Shown here: positions 10,651 through 27,560 of the stretch, in pieces
Layout: each line of letters begins with the position of its first letter
How positions within the stretch are numbered: position 1 is the stretch's first letter
DNA from: Stictocephala bisonia
Lineage: Eukaryota > Arthropoda > Insecta > Hemiptera > Membracidae
Direction of reading: 5' to 3'
Length of the DNA stretch: 64,000 nucleotides
Assembly (NCBI GenBank): GCA_035578905.1
Contig: JAQJVL010002220.1
Location: 1 to 64,000 of the forward strand
Made by a program: the position numbers and the translations under genes
The notes under the pieces: model-generated
Database searches by the model: none
Told to the model about the DNA's origin: nothing
What the model saw: the letters and a program-made list of their open reading frames with translations, nothing else

Positions 10651-11390
10651 ATAATGTAATATAAGTAAATATCAAGAAACATGGTTTATAATGAACATAA
10701 AATAACAGCACATATATTCAGATAGAAATCTCAAAGTCTCCAAGAGTTTATCTTTAAAAGTTTTTTTTCATTTAAGAATAAAATTAACAAAAAAGTAGTA
10801 GTTATACTAACAAAATTATATTTAAAAATTTTTTTCGTATTATATTGCAATAATAATTTGCAATATTTAGAAATACTATTTATTATAAATACGGTCATAC
10901 TATGGAAATAGATTATTTAATTTTAAACACATTTTAAACCTATTATATTGAGACACCACCCATTACTACCTTATTTTAACTCATAGTACTAAGTATAAAA
11001 TAAGTACTAAACAAGAAGGAAATTTCCCTCAGAAATTCCAAGTCGTAGGGGAGCGGTTTATGGAGTTCAATACGCAGTATATCTCAAGTGGGTTGGGAAT
11101 AACTGCATTTTATGAAACAATGATACTATATGAGTAAACTAAGTTTTGTTACGAGCTGTACATGTTTTACGAACCTATGGAATTCATTTTATGCAGCAAA
11201 ATGTATAATACTTTGACATTGTCCTCAATAAATATACCAATATATGTCAATTAGTTACACTGGGAGACTTATTATCTATAGAGACCGACTCGAGCATTTA
11301 TTACAGAAACTTTATAAATATAAAAATTGAAAAAAGTGGTCGTAAAACGCATTGTATCTAAAATGACACTCACTATTCTATGAATAATTA
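10651..11390. other. AT-rich DNA, no feature seen
   Basis: No coding or structural signal that I can support. Confidence 0.5.
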
Positions 11391-11664
11391 ACAAACAAAC
11401 ACAACGTTTCAATAGGTATAACACACTCCTTCCAACTTCAGGTAAACTTACTAACTTAGCCTACTTCTAAAACAATAATTTTTCTGTCTTACTAAATCAG
11501 AAAAGACCTAATACTACAGGCTACTTAATAGAAAATGTAGTATTAAGTATTTTCTCACTTAGTAAGAGGGAGAAAAAAATTGTTTTAGATTAAGGCTAGG
11601 TTATTAAATACACCTGAAGACGGTAGGAGTTTGTTATACCTGTCAAAACGTTGTGTTTGTTTCT
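11391..11664. mobile_element. Hairpin MITE, ~275 bp
   Basis: The two halves are long imperfect inverted repeats. Left arm ACAAACAAACACAACGTTT with AGGTATAACA, CTTCAGGT and TCTAAAACAA faces a right arm whose reverse complement has the same motifs in the same order. The apex is CTAATACTACA / TGTAGTATTAAG around 11512-11550. No internal gene. Arms run about 125 bp each, typical of foldback MITEs. Confidence 0.85.
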
Positions 11665-12404
11665 TAAACACTCAAAGCATTGGACATTTCCAAATATTAT
11701 CTACATATCATTAACAATCCAATGCTAATAAATAACTTTCAAATACAGATAAATAATTCACCTCAACACTAATTCATCCGAAAAGGTTAAGTATAACATA
11801 TTTTTAAAATTAGAATAGTTTTTTTAAGTTAATGGGTAAGGTAAAATAATGTATAAATAAAAACATATGAAAAAACATATTCTACACATGTAAAGTTAAA
11901 TTTCAAATAATTGTATTGCTTCACTAGCACTTGTATAAGCGTAAAATATGAGTTAATAAGCTATTATGCTCACTAATCATGATAGTAATATAAATTATCT
12001 ATTACCTTCCACTCATTCTATGACACACCACATTTCTAAGGAAGTGTAATTATGTTTCCATGTTTGTCTGACTCTAACGTTGATCGAGCACTCGTATGTG
12101 ACATTAAGCTGAGTTGATTGTTGTTTAACATTTCTCTAGATATGTAATCATTTTTTAATTTTTCAATTTTGAAACTTTTCAGACCATACAACAAAAATAC
12201 TAGGGCTATAAAAGTGACTTTATTTGAAAGAACATTTAATTACTAACATGCATACCAAATTTCAGTCTTACCTTGAAAATCCCAGGATTTATCGTAATTT
12301 TTTTCGACAGTACAAAATCACATATTTGTCACAATTGAGCGATTATTTCAAGTGTGACAAATATATTTCAACAAACGCGTATTTAAAAGATGTTTAAAAC
12401 ACAT
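11665..12404. other. AT-rich DNA with a small hairpin next to the minisatellite
   Basis: No gene. A perfect 12-bp inverted repeat (ATATTTGTCACA at 12322-12333, complement at 12353-12364) lies about 40 bp before the C-rich minisatellite. The segment near 12260-12290 (ACCTTGAAAATCCCAGGATT) weakly resembles, in inverted orientation, 21650-21675. Confidence 0.5.
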
Positions 12405-13215
12405 CCCACCCGCCCACCCATACAGGATCAGTGGTACTGACCCACCTGCCCACCCAAACAGGCTCAGTGGTACTGACCCACCCACCCACCCATACAGGCT
12501 CAATGGTACTGACCCACCCGCCCAACCATACTGGCTCAGTGGTACTGGCCCACCTGCCCACCCATACAGGCTCAGTGGTACTGACCCACCCGCCCAGCCA
12601 TACAGGCTCAGTGGTACGACCCACCCGCCCACCCATACTGGCTCAGTGGTACGACCCACCCGCCCAACCATACTGGCTCAGTGGTACTGGCCCACCTGCC
12701 CACCCATACAGGCTCAGTGGTACTGACCCACCCGCCCACCCATACAGGCTCAGTGGTACGACCCACCCGCCCACCCATACTGGCTCAGTGGTACGACCCA
12801 CCCGCCCACCCATACAGGCTCAGTGGTACTGACCCACCCGCCCAGCCATACAGGCTCAGTGGTACGACCCACCCGCCCACCCATACTGGCTCAGTGGTAC
12901 GACCCACCCGCCCAACCATACTGGCTCAGTGGTACTGGCCCACCTGCCCACCCATACAGGCTCAGTGGTACTGACCCACCCGCCCACCCATACAGGCTCA
13001 GTGGTACGACCCACCCGCCCACCCATACTGGCTCAGTGGTACGACCCACCCGCCCACCCATACAGGCTCAGTGGTACTGACCCACCCGCCCAACCATACT
13101 GGCTCAGTGGTACTGGTAACACCATGCCTGTACGGGTGGGCGGGTGCGTCAATAACACCATGCCTGTACGGGTGGGTGGGTGGGTCAGTAACACAATGCC
13201 TGTACGGGTGGGCGG
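12405..13215. repeat. 36-bp minisatellite with internal strand switch
   Basis: From 12405 to about 13113 the plus strand carries the C-rich unit CCCACCCGCCCACCCATACAG followed by GCTCAGTGGTACTGA, about 20 copies of 34-36 bp. From about 13115 to 13215 three units appear in the opposite orientation (ACACCATGCCTGTACGGGTG then GGCGGGTG). A block near 12667-12912 is repeated from about 12915, a higher-order period of about 248 bp (seven units). Open frames of up to 133 codons on both strands come from stop-free units and repeat HTGSVVLTHPP-like peptides; they show no domain. Confidence 0.93.
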
Positions 13216-13911
13216 TTTTTGATAAGGTAAGTAATTACCAGGTCAAATTAAATTGCAACCTTCTAAGTTCAGTTAGCGAATAAAATGGAATTTGATTAAA
13301 ATTAAAATCTTTATAAAAAGAAAACCTTAGGACTGTGAAGTTTTCTCTGCCTCCATCTAAACGAGCTAAAAAAACAATAAACCAATATTTTTAAAATAAT
13401 ATCATTCTTTGTGGTAGTTTTACTATATTATATATAGGGTATTGTTTATGAAATAAAAATGTATTACATATACCCAAAAAGGATATTTGATGCTGATCAA
13501 TGTAGCATGAAAATATTAAAAGTAATTTGACCATAAGTAAAAGAGTATCTCTGAAGCCACTGGCAATCTCGTAATAGTCTCTGGAGTTCCCCCTCCCCCA
13601 TCATTCCAGCTGGAGCCTCTCAAACCTCAGTATCCATTACTGAAATTATAAAGTTGATGGCTTAACCATAATTTCATCAGGCATTCACATATTTTCAAGT
13701 GTTTATTTTGTATTTACTTAAAGTGTTGAGAAAGGAGTAAATATATGTTTTTATTTGTTGATAGTTAAATTTACTTTTAAAGAAAATTACAGTTACCTTG
13801 TATATAATTACATATTTAGAGAGATTTAAACTAAAAATATCGTGTTAATATTTTATGCTTTGTATCATTCTTCAAGCTCGTTTCTACTGGATATATAATT
13901 TATTCTTATAA
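13216..13911. other. No feature seen
   Basis: AT-rich. A GC-richer patch at 13550-13650 (including CTGGAGTTCCCCCTCCCCC) has no recognisable identity. Confidence 0.45.
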
Positions 13912-14412
13912 GATGAAACAAACACTCCAGTAAATATTATTTTTAATTTCGTTAGGCCTTTCGGTAACAAAGTTTCCATCCTTACACACACAAACTAAAT
14001 TAACATTGTTTCCATTTGATTGATTTTAAAAAGAAAAAAAAATGTTATACATTTAAAATATATTTAAATCCATAATTTTACAAAATGTAATTTACTAAAA
14101 GAAGTTCAAAATAGAGAACAATTATACGTTTATGAAATCTTATATAAAAATAATCAAATAAATTATTGTTAATAACGAGCCAGTAAAATTTGAAAACTCA
14201 CCACTATTATTTTAAATTTGTAAATCTTTTTATATATATTTTTATAATTTTCTTATTTAAATTATTTCATATGTTTCATTTTTATTTTATTATGTGTTAA
14301 AAAAAATCTAATGTAAACAATTTTAATTTAGTTTGTGTGTCTGAAGATATTACTTTGTTACCGAAAAGCCTAAGAATATAAAATAATTATTTACTGGAGT
14401 GTTTGTTTCATC
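13912..14412. mobile_element. Foldback MITE, ~500 bp
   Basis: The left arm starts GATGAAACAAACACTCCAGT at 13912. The reverse complement of the right arm, ending at 14412, starts with the same 20 bases. Both arms then share TTAGGC.TTTCGGTAACAAAG, CACACAAACTAAATTAA and ATTGTTT..ATT in order, about 115 bp per arm. The centre is AT-rich and non-coding. Confidence 0.88.
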
Positions 14413-14529
14413 CTATACCATTAAATTTGGTTCTTTATTATTTTGATATTACTACGCGTTTATATCCAAATCCATTACTTAATCTATATATTTAATATTC
14501 TTATTTTACTTCAATACAGTTTTTAATTT

Positions 14530-19328
<4,799 letters not shown>

Positions 19329-20262
19329 GCACGTGTATGGGTAGGCGGGTTGGTTGATACCACTGTACGTGTATGTGTGGGCGGGTTGGTTGATACCACT
19401 GTACGTGTATGTGTGGGCGTGTTGGTTGATACCACTGTACGTGTATGGCTGGGCAGGTTGTTTGATACCACTGTACGTGTATGTGTGGGCGGGTTGGTTG
19501 ATACCACTGTACGTGTATGTGTGGGCGGGTTGGTTGATACCACTGTACGTGTATGTGTGGGTGGGTTGGTTGATACCACTGTACGTGTATGGGTGGGCGG
19601 GTTGTTTGATACCACTGTACGTGTATAGGTGGGCGGGTAGGTTAATACCACTGTACGTGTATGTGTGGGCGGGTTGGTTGATACCACTGTACGTGTATGT
19701 GTGGGCGGGTTGGTTGATACCACTGTACGTGTATGTGTGGGCGGGTTGGTTGATACCACTTTATGTGTATGTGTGGGCGGGTTGGTTGATACCACTGTAC
19801 GTGTATGTGTGGTCGGGTTGGTTGATACCACTGTACGTGTATGGGTGGGCGGGTTGTTTGATACCAATGTGAGTGTATGGGTGGGTGGGTTAGTTGATAC
19901 TACTGTACATGTATGGGTGGGCGGGTAGGTTGATACCACTGTACGTGTATGGGTGGGCGGGTTGTTTAATACCACTGTACGTGTATTCAGTACCACTGTA
20001 CGTGTATGGGTGAGCGGGTTGGTTAATACCACTGTACGTGTATGGGTGGGTGGGTTGGTTGATACTACTGTACGTGTATGGGTGGGCGGGTTGTTTAATA
20101 GCACTGTACGTGTATGGGTGGCCGGGTTGTTTAATACCACTGTACATGTATGGGTGAGCGGGTTGGTTAATACCACTTTACGTGTATGGGTGGGCGGGTT
20201 GGTTGATACTACTGTACGTGTATGGGTGGGCGGGTTGTTTAATACCACTGTACGTGTATTCA
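19329..20262. repeat. 36-bp G-rich minisatellite, about 26 units, private to segment A
   Basis: Unit GTACGTGTATGTGTGGGCGG followed by GTTGGTTGATACCACT, 36 bp, in almost exact register. Later units read GTATGGGTGGGCGGG and GTTTAATACCACT. Because 36 is divisible by 3, a 333-codon frame stays open on the minus strand (20290-19289) with a 12-residue repeat (THTRTVVSTNPP), and plus-strand frames stay open too. The matching place in segment B (between 34.1 and 36.45 kb) has no array, and the size difference equals the array length, so it arose or arrived after the duplication. Confidence 0.95.
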
Positions 20263-23200
20263 ATACACTGTACTGGATAAGAGTCCTCACATTTATTATT
20301 TACAAAAAAATCTTGTTTATTTTTCAAACATTAATAGAACTGGTATAAATTCTCGAATTATTTCCATGAAAATTTGCCATGAATAATTCTCTTAATTGAT
20401 CACAAATGGATTAGGAATTTCAGATTTACTCTCATTTATAAATGGGATTATATTTAATTTTTAAATATTTTATATTGACAACAGTTTATTTTCAATAATG
20501 TAAACATGTTTTATTCTTAACAGTTTAAGAAGTAACCCAAGGAGACAGTTGTAAAAGACCGAAACCCCATTCATCAAACAATAATGGAGCTGGCCAGTAT
20601 AAATTGCGGACGTGCGGCTGTGAGGCGTGAACTATGGTGGTGGAAATTTACCAGTCAGTTCGGCAACAGTTTATCTGCAGGTACAAAACAATAAATATTA
20701 ACGGTGAGTTTTACCGTTTATTTAATACACAAATAGATTTCCCATCCAAAGTTAAATTTTGAGTCTCAAAATATCAGCTGATTTTGTGGTCCATTGTCGA
20801 GCGCTAGTGTAGTTCCACGTAAATGTAATGCAGTTTAAACCAGCTGAGGTTGCGGGCCACAGTAACTAACCAAATTACTGCCACAAATACTCCTATTTGA
20901 TGGTTTATCCATTGTAGGTTTATATAATCAAGGGTTGTACGTAGGTAGGATTTTAATTGTGTTCAGATATATGGATTTAGTATTTAAAATATCAATTTCC
21001 TTTTCATATCGTGATCCTTAAACATCGTCTAATAGTAATAATTCAAAACAATAGTAGTAATAATCATTTCATTGTTGCTTGACTTTATCATTGCCATTTT
21101 CTAAACTAAAATTAAATATTTATAATAAACTTTTCCTTTTATTTTAATAATTTTTATTTCAATAGTTATTTTGTTTTTAATAATAACAATTTAAAATAAT
21201 GTTTAAAAAATTTCATTTAGTATCAAGCTTTTAATACACACAACTGGTTTTGAAAATATAAATTATTACAAGATATTAAAAGTGATTAATTTTATATAAT
21301 TTTTGATTCTATTTATAGTAATCTATTAAATTGTTTTTCTGAGGCAAAATTAAACTCATCTAAAGTAAATGAATTCCTATCTAGCACAAAGTGGAATGCA
21401 AGAGCTATCTAATAGCATTGCAATATCGAATTCCAGGCTACAAGCACGTGATGGTGTTTAGCTAAGCATAATATTTTATACAGTGGTTGAATATTATGCC
21501 ACATAAAATGGCGTATACTATAAATAAAACATCCAATGAAACGTAATTGTTTTGAAACATATACAAATTTTATAAAATTTCTGTCATAAAAAATGAATAT
21601 GTATACATCTATTATAACAACCTAACTTTTGGTAAACATTTTCCTATATAGTCCAGGATTTCAAGGTAAAAGTGGCATGAAACCTTTGAAATCTATGAAT
21701 ATGTATCGATTTGCATGAAACTTTGGAATCACTCAATTTAGCCTCCACTAAAAATCTACTCTATACCAATATCTGCTTATTATTTTTCAGGGGATAAAAT
21801 TACCCTTTATTTTCAAAATTTGACAAACTGCAAATAAAGCGTATAAAAGATTAAAATAAATATCAAATGAGTTGGATAAAGACAGTTTGCATTCTGTAAC
21901 ATTATAGATAACTTTAAATAATGCGTCAACCTTTAGAAACCACCCCTTAAATATTATAACCACTTTGAAAAAAATAACCAACTCACTTACATCTTCAATT
22001 ACTAAATTGTTCAATGCAATTTAACTCATTATGATATTTTTTGTCAAGCGTTAAGAAATATTTAATGCTACTTTCCAACCCCTAAAAGTCACCCATTGAA
22101 ACGTCGCAGCCCCTAGAAACCTTAATCTTTTATGAAGATGCATAGATTTGCATGATAATGTGAAATTAAACTCAAAACATCATGTGCTTTGAAATTCACC
22201 CTTTGCCAATTTATGGTTATCATTTTTGGGGGAAAACAACTACAACTTATCGTAAAAATTGAGCCTAGCACAAAATGAAAACAGATCCAATTACGTTGAG
22301 TGAATGTGGGTACAGTTTCTACATTATTATTTCTGATTTTCAGTAAATTTTCAACCCTCAAACTACCCCTATTACGACTAAATTAAAAATAATTTCTTGG
22401 AATAATTAAATATCACTATACTTAATTTTAATAATCTATTAAAATGTTTGTTACTGTAACTTTTTAAACCATAAATATAGAAAGAATGAAAACGTTATTT
22501 TATGAAATTCTCATTCAATTTCCAGCCTATAAAATAAAACAAAAATAAAAAGGTTAAGCAAAAAAAAAAGTGTTTTGCGTACCAGTAGCTTTTACATAAA
22601 ATTATCAGTTTTTGAATAATTTTAAGGAATATAAAATTGTTCGAGGAATTACGAAATTCCTCTTTTCACTTTTTTTCATGTTTTCCATAACTAAGCAGTA
22701 TGATCCCGTTAAACTGCTGGAAACGAATTGTTGGTACAAAACTTAAGTAAATTGGTAATAGGTAATTAATGATTGGCTTCATGTAGGGTTATTATAACGG
22801 TGGTATTTACGTCACAATAGAACCGACTTTATTTTTGTTATAACTTACATCGGTGCTAATGAGAAGAACATTTACCAGTGATAATTTTGAAAAAAATGTT
22901 TTAAGCTCTTTCGAAAATATCTTATAATTGTTTCCTAAGAGTCCTATATTTGTTTTTATAGATTTTTGCATTCGATAAATAAAGTCTACATTCAGCAAGC
23001 TATAACTTAGTTAGTATTAGGATTATAGTAATAACAAAAAAAATATCACCTTGTTTTTTAGGAGCTTTGTTCTTTAGAATTTTTATATTAAATTATGTTA
23101 AATTAAATGTTCACTTTTGGAGTTATGTTCAAAAAAGCCACTAAGAATGTGTTTTTTGATGAAATATTAAAATGTTTAGTCATCATTTACATAATTTTGA

Positions 23201-23477
23201 AAAAAATTAAAGAACTCTTTTTACTTTAAATTAATTTTTGTAACAATTTCCCTAGTCATTTTCAACGTAAAGATCCTCACCCCAAGATAGGGTGGTAGCC
23301 TCACCACGAGTAAAAACGCATATAAGCATAGGGTAGATTTTGATCTTTGAGCTTATTCGTAGTATTCCCTCACATTTTAAAGGAAATATATTCATATTTA
23401 ACAAACTCTGAGAAGAAAACCTTCTTATCCTGCTTTAAAATGATTTGATGCCGTTCTTGGACCCATATATATTTAAA

Positions 23478-23527
<50 letters not shown>

Positions 23528-24396
23528 TATAAGTTATATATAACGTGTAAAATATATATATTTAAATTTATATTTTACACGTGATATGTTTTTATTTAAA
23601 AAATGGCATTGATAGTAAACCAGCATTTGATTTTCATCCCTAAATGGCCATACCATTTACCGTTATACTTCTTGAACAACCCCTACTCATATTCATTTAA
23701 AATTACGATTTCTTTAGTGAAGCTTGTATGACCTGCAAGTTTTACTGAATTATTAAAAATCTCTTATCATAGAAAAGAGCTAATTTTGAGACGGTTCAGA
23801 CCCCATTTTGCTAATTTAAATATGTGGTTTAACTATACCAACAGGACAGCTGTTTCGACTAAATAAAGTATAATTAATATTTGAAATAATAACACTATTT
23901 CTTTAAACGTAATAAATTTACTAACTACATATAATTTAGTTCAATAAATGTACATATGTAATATTAGGGGCTGAAAAGCATATTGATAGAAGAGTATTTT
24001 TACTCATATGATAAAAAACGTTACTATATATAATTTATGTGATAAATTGTAAAAAACCCTGTATTATTTTAGTTAGTTTGCTAGTTACGTTTGAAAATGG
24101 ATTTTTTTAAATTTTGTTTTAAGTTTTCATGATGCAGCATAGTTAATAAAAGAGTTTAAATTTATCATAATTAATACACTCCTAACTAATCATGATGTTT
24201 TATGTTTAATTACAGCTTACTGAGGTTAATTGAGGATTATTAATTAAACTTAAACAAATAATGACTATTTAATCAGTGTCGGTCAAAATAAATATTTTTT
24301 ATTAAAATGTGTAATAAGTAACAGCTTTATGTATCGTAATTTTTTTTATATTTAAGAATATTATTAGTGAAACCTTTTTTACAAACTATAGACCTA
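20263..24396. other. AT-rich non-coding DNA of segment A; 21.5-23.3 kb probably private insertion
   Basis: Blocks at 20600-20680 and 21310-21450 match segment B. Between 21.45 and 23.6 kb A holds sequence that B lacks: A has 2.1 kb here, B 1.6 kb of which about 0.8 kb is recognised transposon. The A insert has no transposase or RT that I can read. Open frames of 60-80 codons at 21787-22998 are chance-like. Confidence 0.5.
23482..23582. repeat. (TA)n run followed by a 14-bp-arm hairpin
   Basis: TA repeat at 23482-23522. Then ACGTGTAAAATATA at 23543-23556 faces its exact complement at 23569-23582 around an AT-rich loop. Confidence 0.85.
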
Positions 24397-25275
24397 CAGG
24401 GTGTAACTTAAAATTTGTCATGGCAATATATTTTCAGATTCTAAACCAAATTTATAGCAAAGAAATAAGTATAAAGTTTATCGAATTTCACTCATTTTAG
24501 TGGCTATCTGTCTATTTGTAAAACAAATATATATATATGTACTAACTAAGAAACGTTTTCACTGATTGACCTAAAAGTGTTCATAGTTCTTTAAATTAAC
24601 GCTAACAAACGGATTAAAAATAACCATTGGCTTATCTTTGGTCATTTAAAATTTTAAAATCACAGGTTGTTTAACATTTTAAAAGCAAATTATCTTGTAA
24701 ACTATTCATAATCTTACACAAGTCAGTAGTTTTTTTAATTAAAAAAAATCTATTGATACCCTAATTTTTATTGTATTCCTAACGTATTGGAGAGTTGTAA
24801 ATATATACACGTACATATACGTTTTTACAACACTCAGAGTGCTGTTTTTACAACACTCAGAATCCTGTAAAAACATATCTTTTACCAACACTACAATACT
24901 AATAGGAATACAATAACAATTAAGGTACAAATATATTTGTGATAAAATTCAACAAATATTATTGTCCTAGTGTAATATTGATGAACTTAACAGTTTGCAA
25001 GATATTTTGCTTTCAAAACATTAAACGATTGCCATTTTTAAATGGGTAAATATAACTGATACGCTATTTCATATCGTGTATTAGCACGTGTAAAGAAGCC
25101 TGCAAACTTGACCAAGTATAGAAACCATACTTGACTTATTTATTTTCTTGCTAAAAAATCCAAACAAAGAGACACTAAACGGAGAGAAGTTCGATAAAAC
25201 TGTCTTATTTTTCTGCCCTATATATGTGTAGAATTTGAAAATAAATAACCGGGACTGCTTTTTAGTAACACCCTG
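24397..25275. mobile_element. Putative TIR element, ~880 bp
   Basis: Left end CAGGGTGTAACTTAAA, right end reverse complement CAGGGTGTTACTAAAA; TA precedes the left end. The CAGGGTGT terminus is shared with the foldback elements at 6.5, 43.3 and 63 kb, so it is likely another family of the same superfamily (inference). No transposase visible. A 23-bp direct duplication (GTTTTTACAACACTCAGAG..) lies at 24821-24866. The right flank is not TA, so the boundary is only probable. Confidence 0.5.
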
Positions 25276-26126
25276 AATTATTCATCAATACATTACAATA
25301 GCCTAATGTTTGTCTATAGTAAGCAGTACTCTTTATTCCTATTAGTTCAGATAGTTTTACTAGTGTGAATGTTTACAGGTTATAAAATATTTTCCACAGT
25401 TTAATAGTCGATATCGAACTCAAATGGTATTGGACGTTCGGTTCTTTTATATTATAATGGAGTAAACTGCTCCCTTGAGAAATACGAAGTTCTTGACAAA
25501 ACAGTTTCAGATAGAAGAATCCTTTTTTCTAAACTGTCAAAATCCTACACCTCTGTTTTACTCTACTACACTTGTTATCGTCATAGAAAAGAAAGGGCAT
25601 TGAACTAAAAAAAGGAAATAAATACCTTTCCAATAAATATTTGATGTTTAAGGAGCATATATAACTATTGAGAGCTTATTTTCAATAATTGTATAAGCAA
25701 ATAGAAATTCAAATATTTAACTAAATTCACAGAAATATTTTTAAACCTACTATCAACAAACAATAAATTATTATTTATTAATCAATAACTCTATGTCAAT
25801 AAACGACTGAACGTCTTAAATTTAACAAAACCACTATTAGTTATTTTGGAAGTTTTTGCTTAATGAAAGGGAGAAAGTTAGTAATAAATTTATTATTGTT
25901 TATGATATGTAAAAATGTATCCATGATTGTGCTTGAGATGAGATAAATATAATTATTTTTGTTGAATATTATATGTGTTCATAGATAATCAGTGTTAGGA
26001 AATCAGTTATATGTATGGATAATCATATCTGTTGTATGATTATAATACATTAAATGATACAGAGATAATTGTTAACAATAATTTGGTTAATTAAATTAAA
26101 ATTAGTTAACATTAAATACATTAAAT
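25276..26126. other. Segment A DNA; one block inverted in segment B
   Basis: No gene. The block near 25414-25530 (GAACTCAAATGG, GTTCTTGACAAAACAGTTTC, AGATAGAAGAATCC) matches 39505-39660 on the opposite strand. Confidence 0.7.
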
Positions 26127-26428
26127 TGGTCGGTAGCGTAGTTGATTCAATCCCAGCTTCATGTGCTAAAGGTTCTTAGTTCGATCTCAATCAAAGTCAT
26201 AATACATTTTGAGAAGGATCAGCTAATAACCACCGGCTGTTCATTTGTCATTGGGCTATTTATTAATGACACTTTCTAAGGAATAGTCGGCCTTAGTTTG
26301 TAACAATGACTACATTCGCTCATCTACACTCATCACACTTATTTGAAATCCATATTCGCCCATATCTTGACGATCGGCGTCTTATGAATAAATAAAAAGA
26401 AATAAAATAAATAAAAAGATAAAATAAA
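26127..26428 (+). mobile_element. tRNA-derived SINE, copy 2
   Basis: Full-length plus-strand copy. The head TGGTCGGTAGCGTAGTTGA carries the A-box-like segment (26133-26144), and AGTTCGATCTC near 26178 is the B box, as in a tRNA-derived RNA polymerase III promoter. The body has GGATCAGCTAATAACC, CTGTTCATTTGTCATTGGGC and GATCGGCGTCTTATGAATAA, then an AAATA-rich tail. No SINE is seen at the matching place in segment B. Flanking duplication is unclear (TAAAT is possible). Confidence 0.9.
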
Positions 26429-27336
26429 TCGTTTAGGAAAACAAATATATATCGTTTTTTATAATATTTGGACAACAAAAATATATTTTCTTAAATCATG
26501 TTTGAATTATTTATAAAAAGAGTATCTTAAGGAGGAATAACTGTTTATTTTACATTCTATTTCGTCTAAATATATCTTTTTTTAAGTTAAAATGTTGTAC
26601 ATTTGAATTTTTCTTAATACAACTAGTTTTACGTTGAACTTAAATATTTTTTAAATTCTCATTCCATTAGCCAATTTTCCCAATTCATGGAGAGTGCCTT
26701 GGTAACTATTTAACAGCCTAATTATCACAATAAATCGTATACTTAAAACGCTTGGCACTGTGGAAATTCATCAAACCCAAATGTAATTAACACAGCATCA
26801 CGACTGTTCATTACAGGTTTAGGCATTTTTAACTTTTATATAAACTTCAATATCTATGTTTTTTAATCTAAATTAATATGAGTATATTCAACTCATATTC
26901 AACGGCCTTCACTTTCAAATATTTATATTGAATAATATATCTCCCAAATATCGCTTCGAGTTTTAAAATCTTCGTTTAAAAACATTATTAATACAGTACA
27001 AGTAAACGTCACACAACACAAATTTATTACAATATAAAAAAACACAAAATTATTAATTATGCGTAATTGTAGTGGTTCAATCATTGTAGTTAAAGCAAAG
27101 ACGTAAATTTAAAAAATAAGTTTATGTTATCATATTCAAGAATCAAATAATTTAAATAAAGTAATAATACAACGAAGCAAAGTAATAAATATAATTGTAA
27201 AGCCTATAGTTTGTATTGGAAATAATTGTCTATTGGCATGTAAGTTAACACTTACATCAACATATAGAAAGTAGTACACATAATGCAACTCCTACCACGT
27301 AACTTAATATTATAAGCCTGTCATTAGGAATATTCA
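26429..27336. other. Segment A non-coding DNA
   Basis: AT-rich; 26690-26830 matches 41445-41580 in segment B. No gene seen. Confidence 0.6.
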
Positions 27337-27560
27337 GAGGGTAGATTGGTTTTCAGAATGGGCCACTTAAAGAGACCCCATTTTGACCATGCAATCTCTC
27401 CAGGGTCTGAGTGGAAGGTCACTCCATTATAATCTGTCGTACTCCAATCATCTACCACAAAGCTGTTGCCGGACAATGGCAGGGAAGACGGGCTGTAGAA
27501 ATGGACTTCATCCCGAATTTGTTCTTACAGGTTCTTTCGCAAAATCACTTTCTATATACC
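27337..27560. repeat. Best-conserved A/B block, copy A
   Basis: About 180 bp from GGGCCACTTAAAGAGACC to TTACAGGTTCTTT is roughly 90% identical by eye to 42080-42257, while nearby DNA is far more diverged. On the minus strand copy A is open for about 60 codons without a start (DEVHFYSPSSLPLSG... to WGLFKWPI). Copy B keeps the first half of that frame, then shifts by one base. It could be an old transposon scrap, an exon fragment or a conserved non-coding element; I do not recognise a family. Confidence 0.7.

Noticed and set aside
12348..13283. Open frames with Pro/Thr/Gly-rich repeats, superficially like a structural protein
   Set aside because: Unit length of 34-36 bp varies, so the frame changes between units, and both strands are open.
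26127..26200. Functional tRNA gene
   Set aside because: A and B box-like words are present, but the acceptor stem does not close and the sequence continues into a repeated SINE body.
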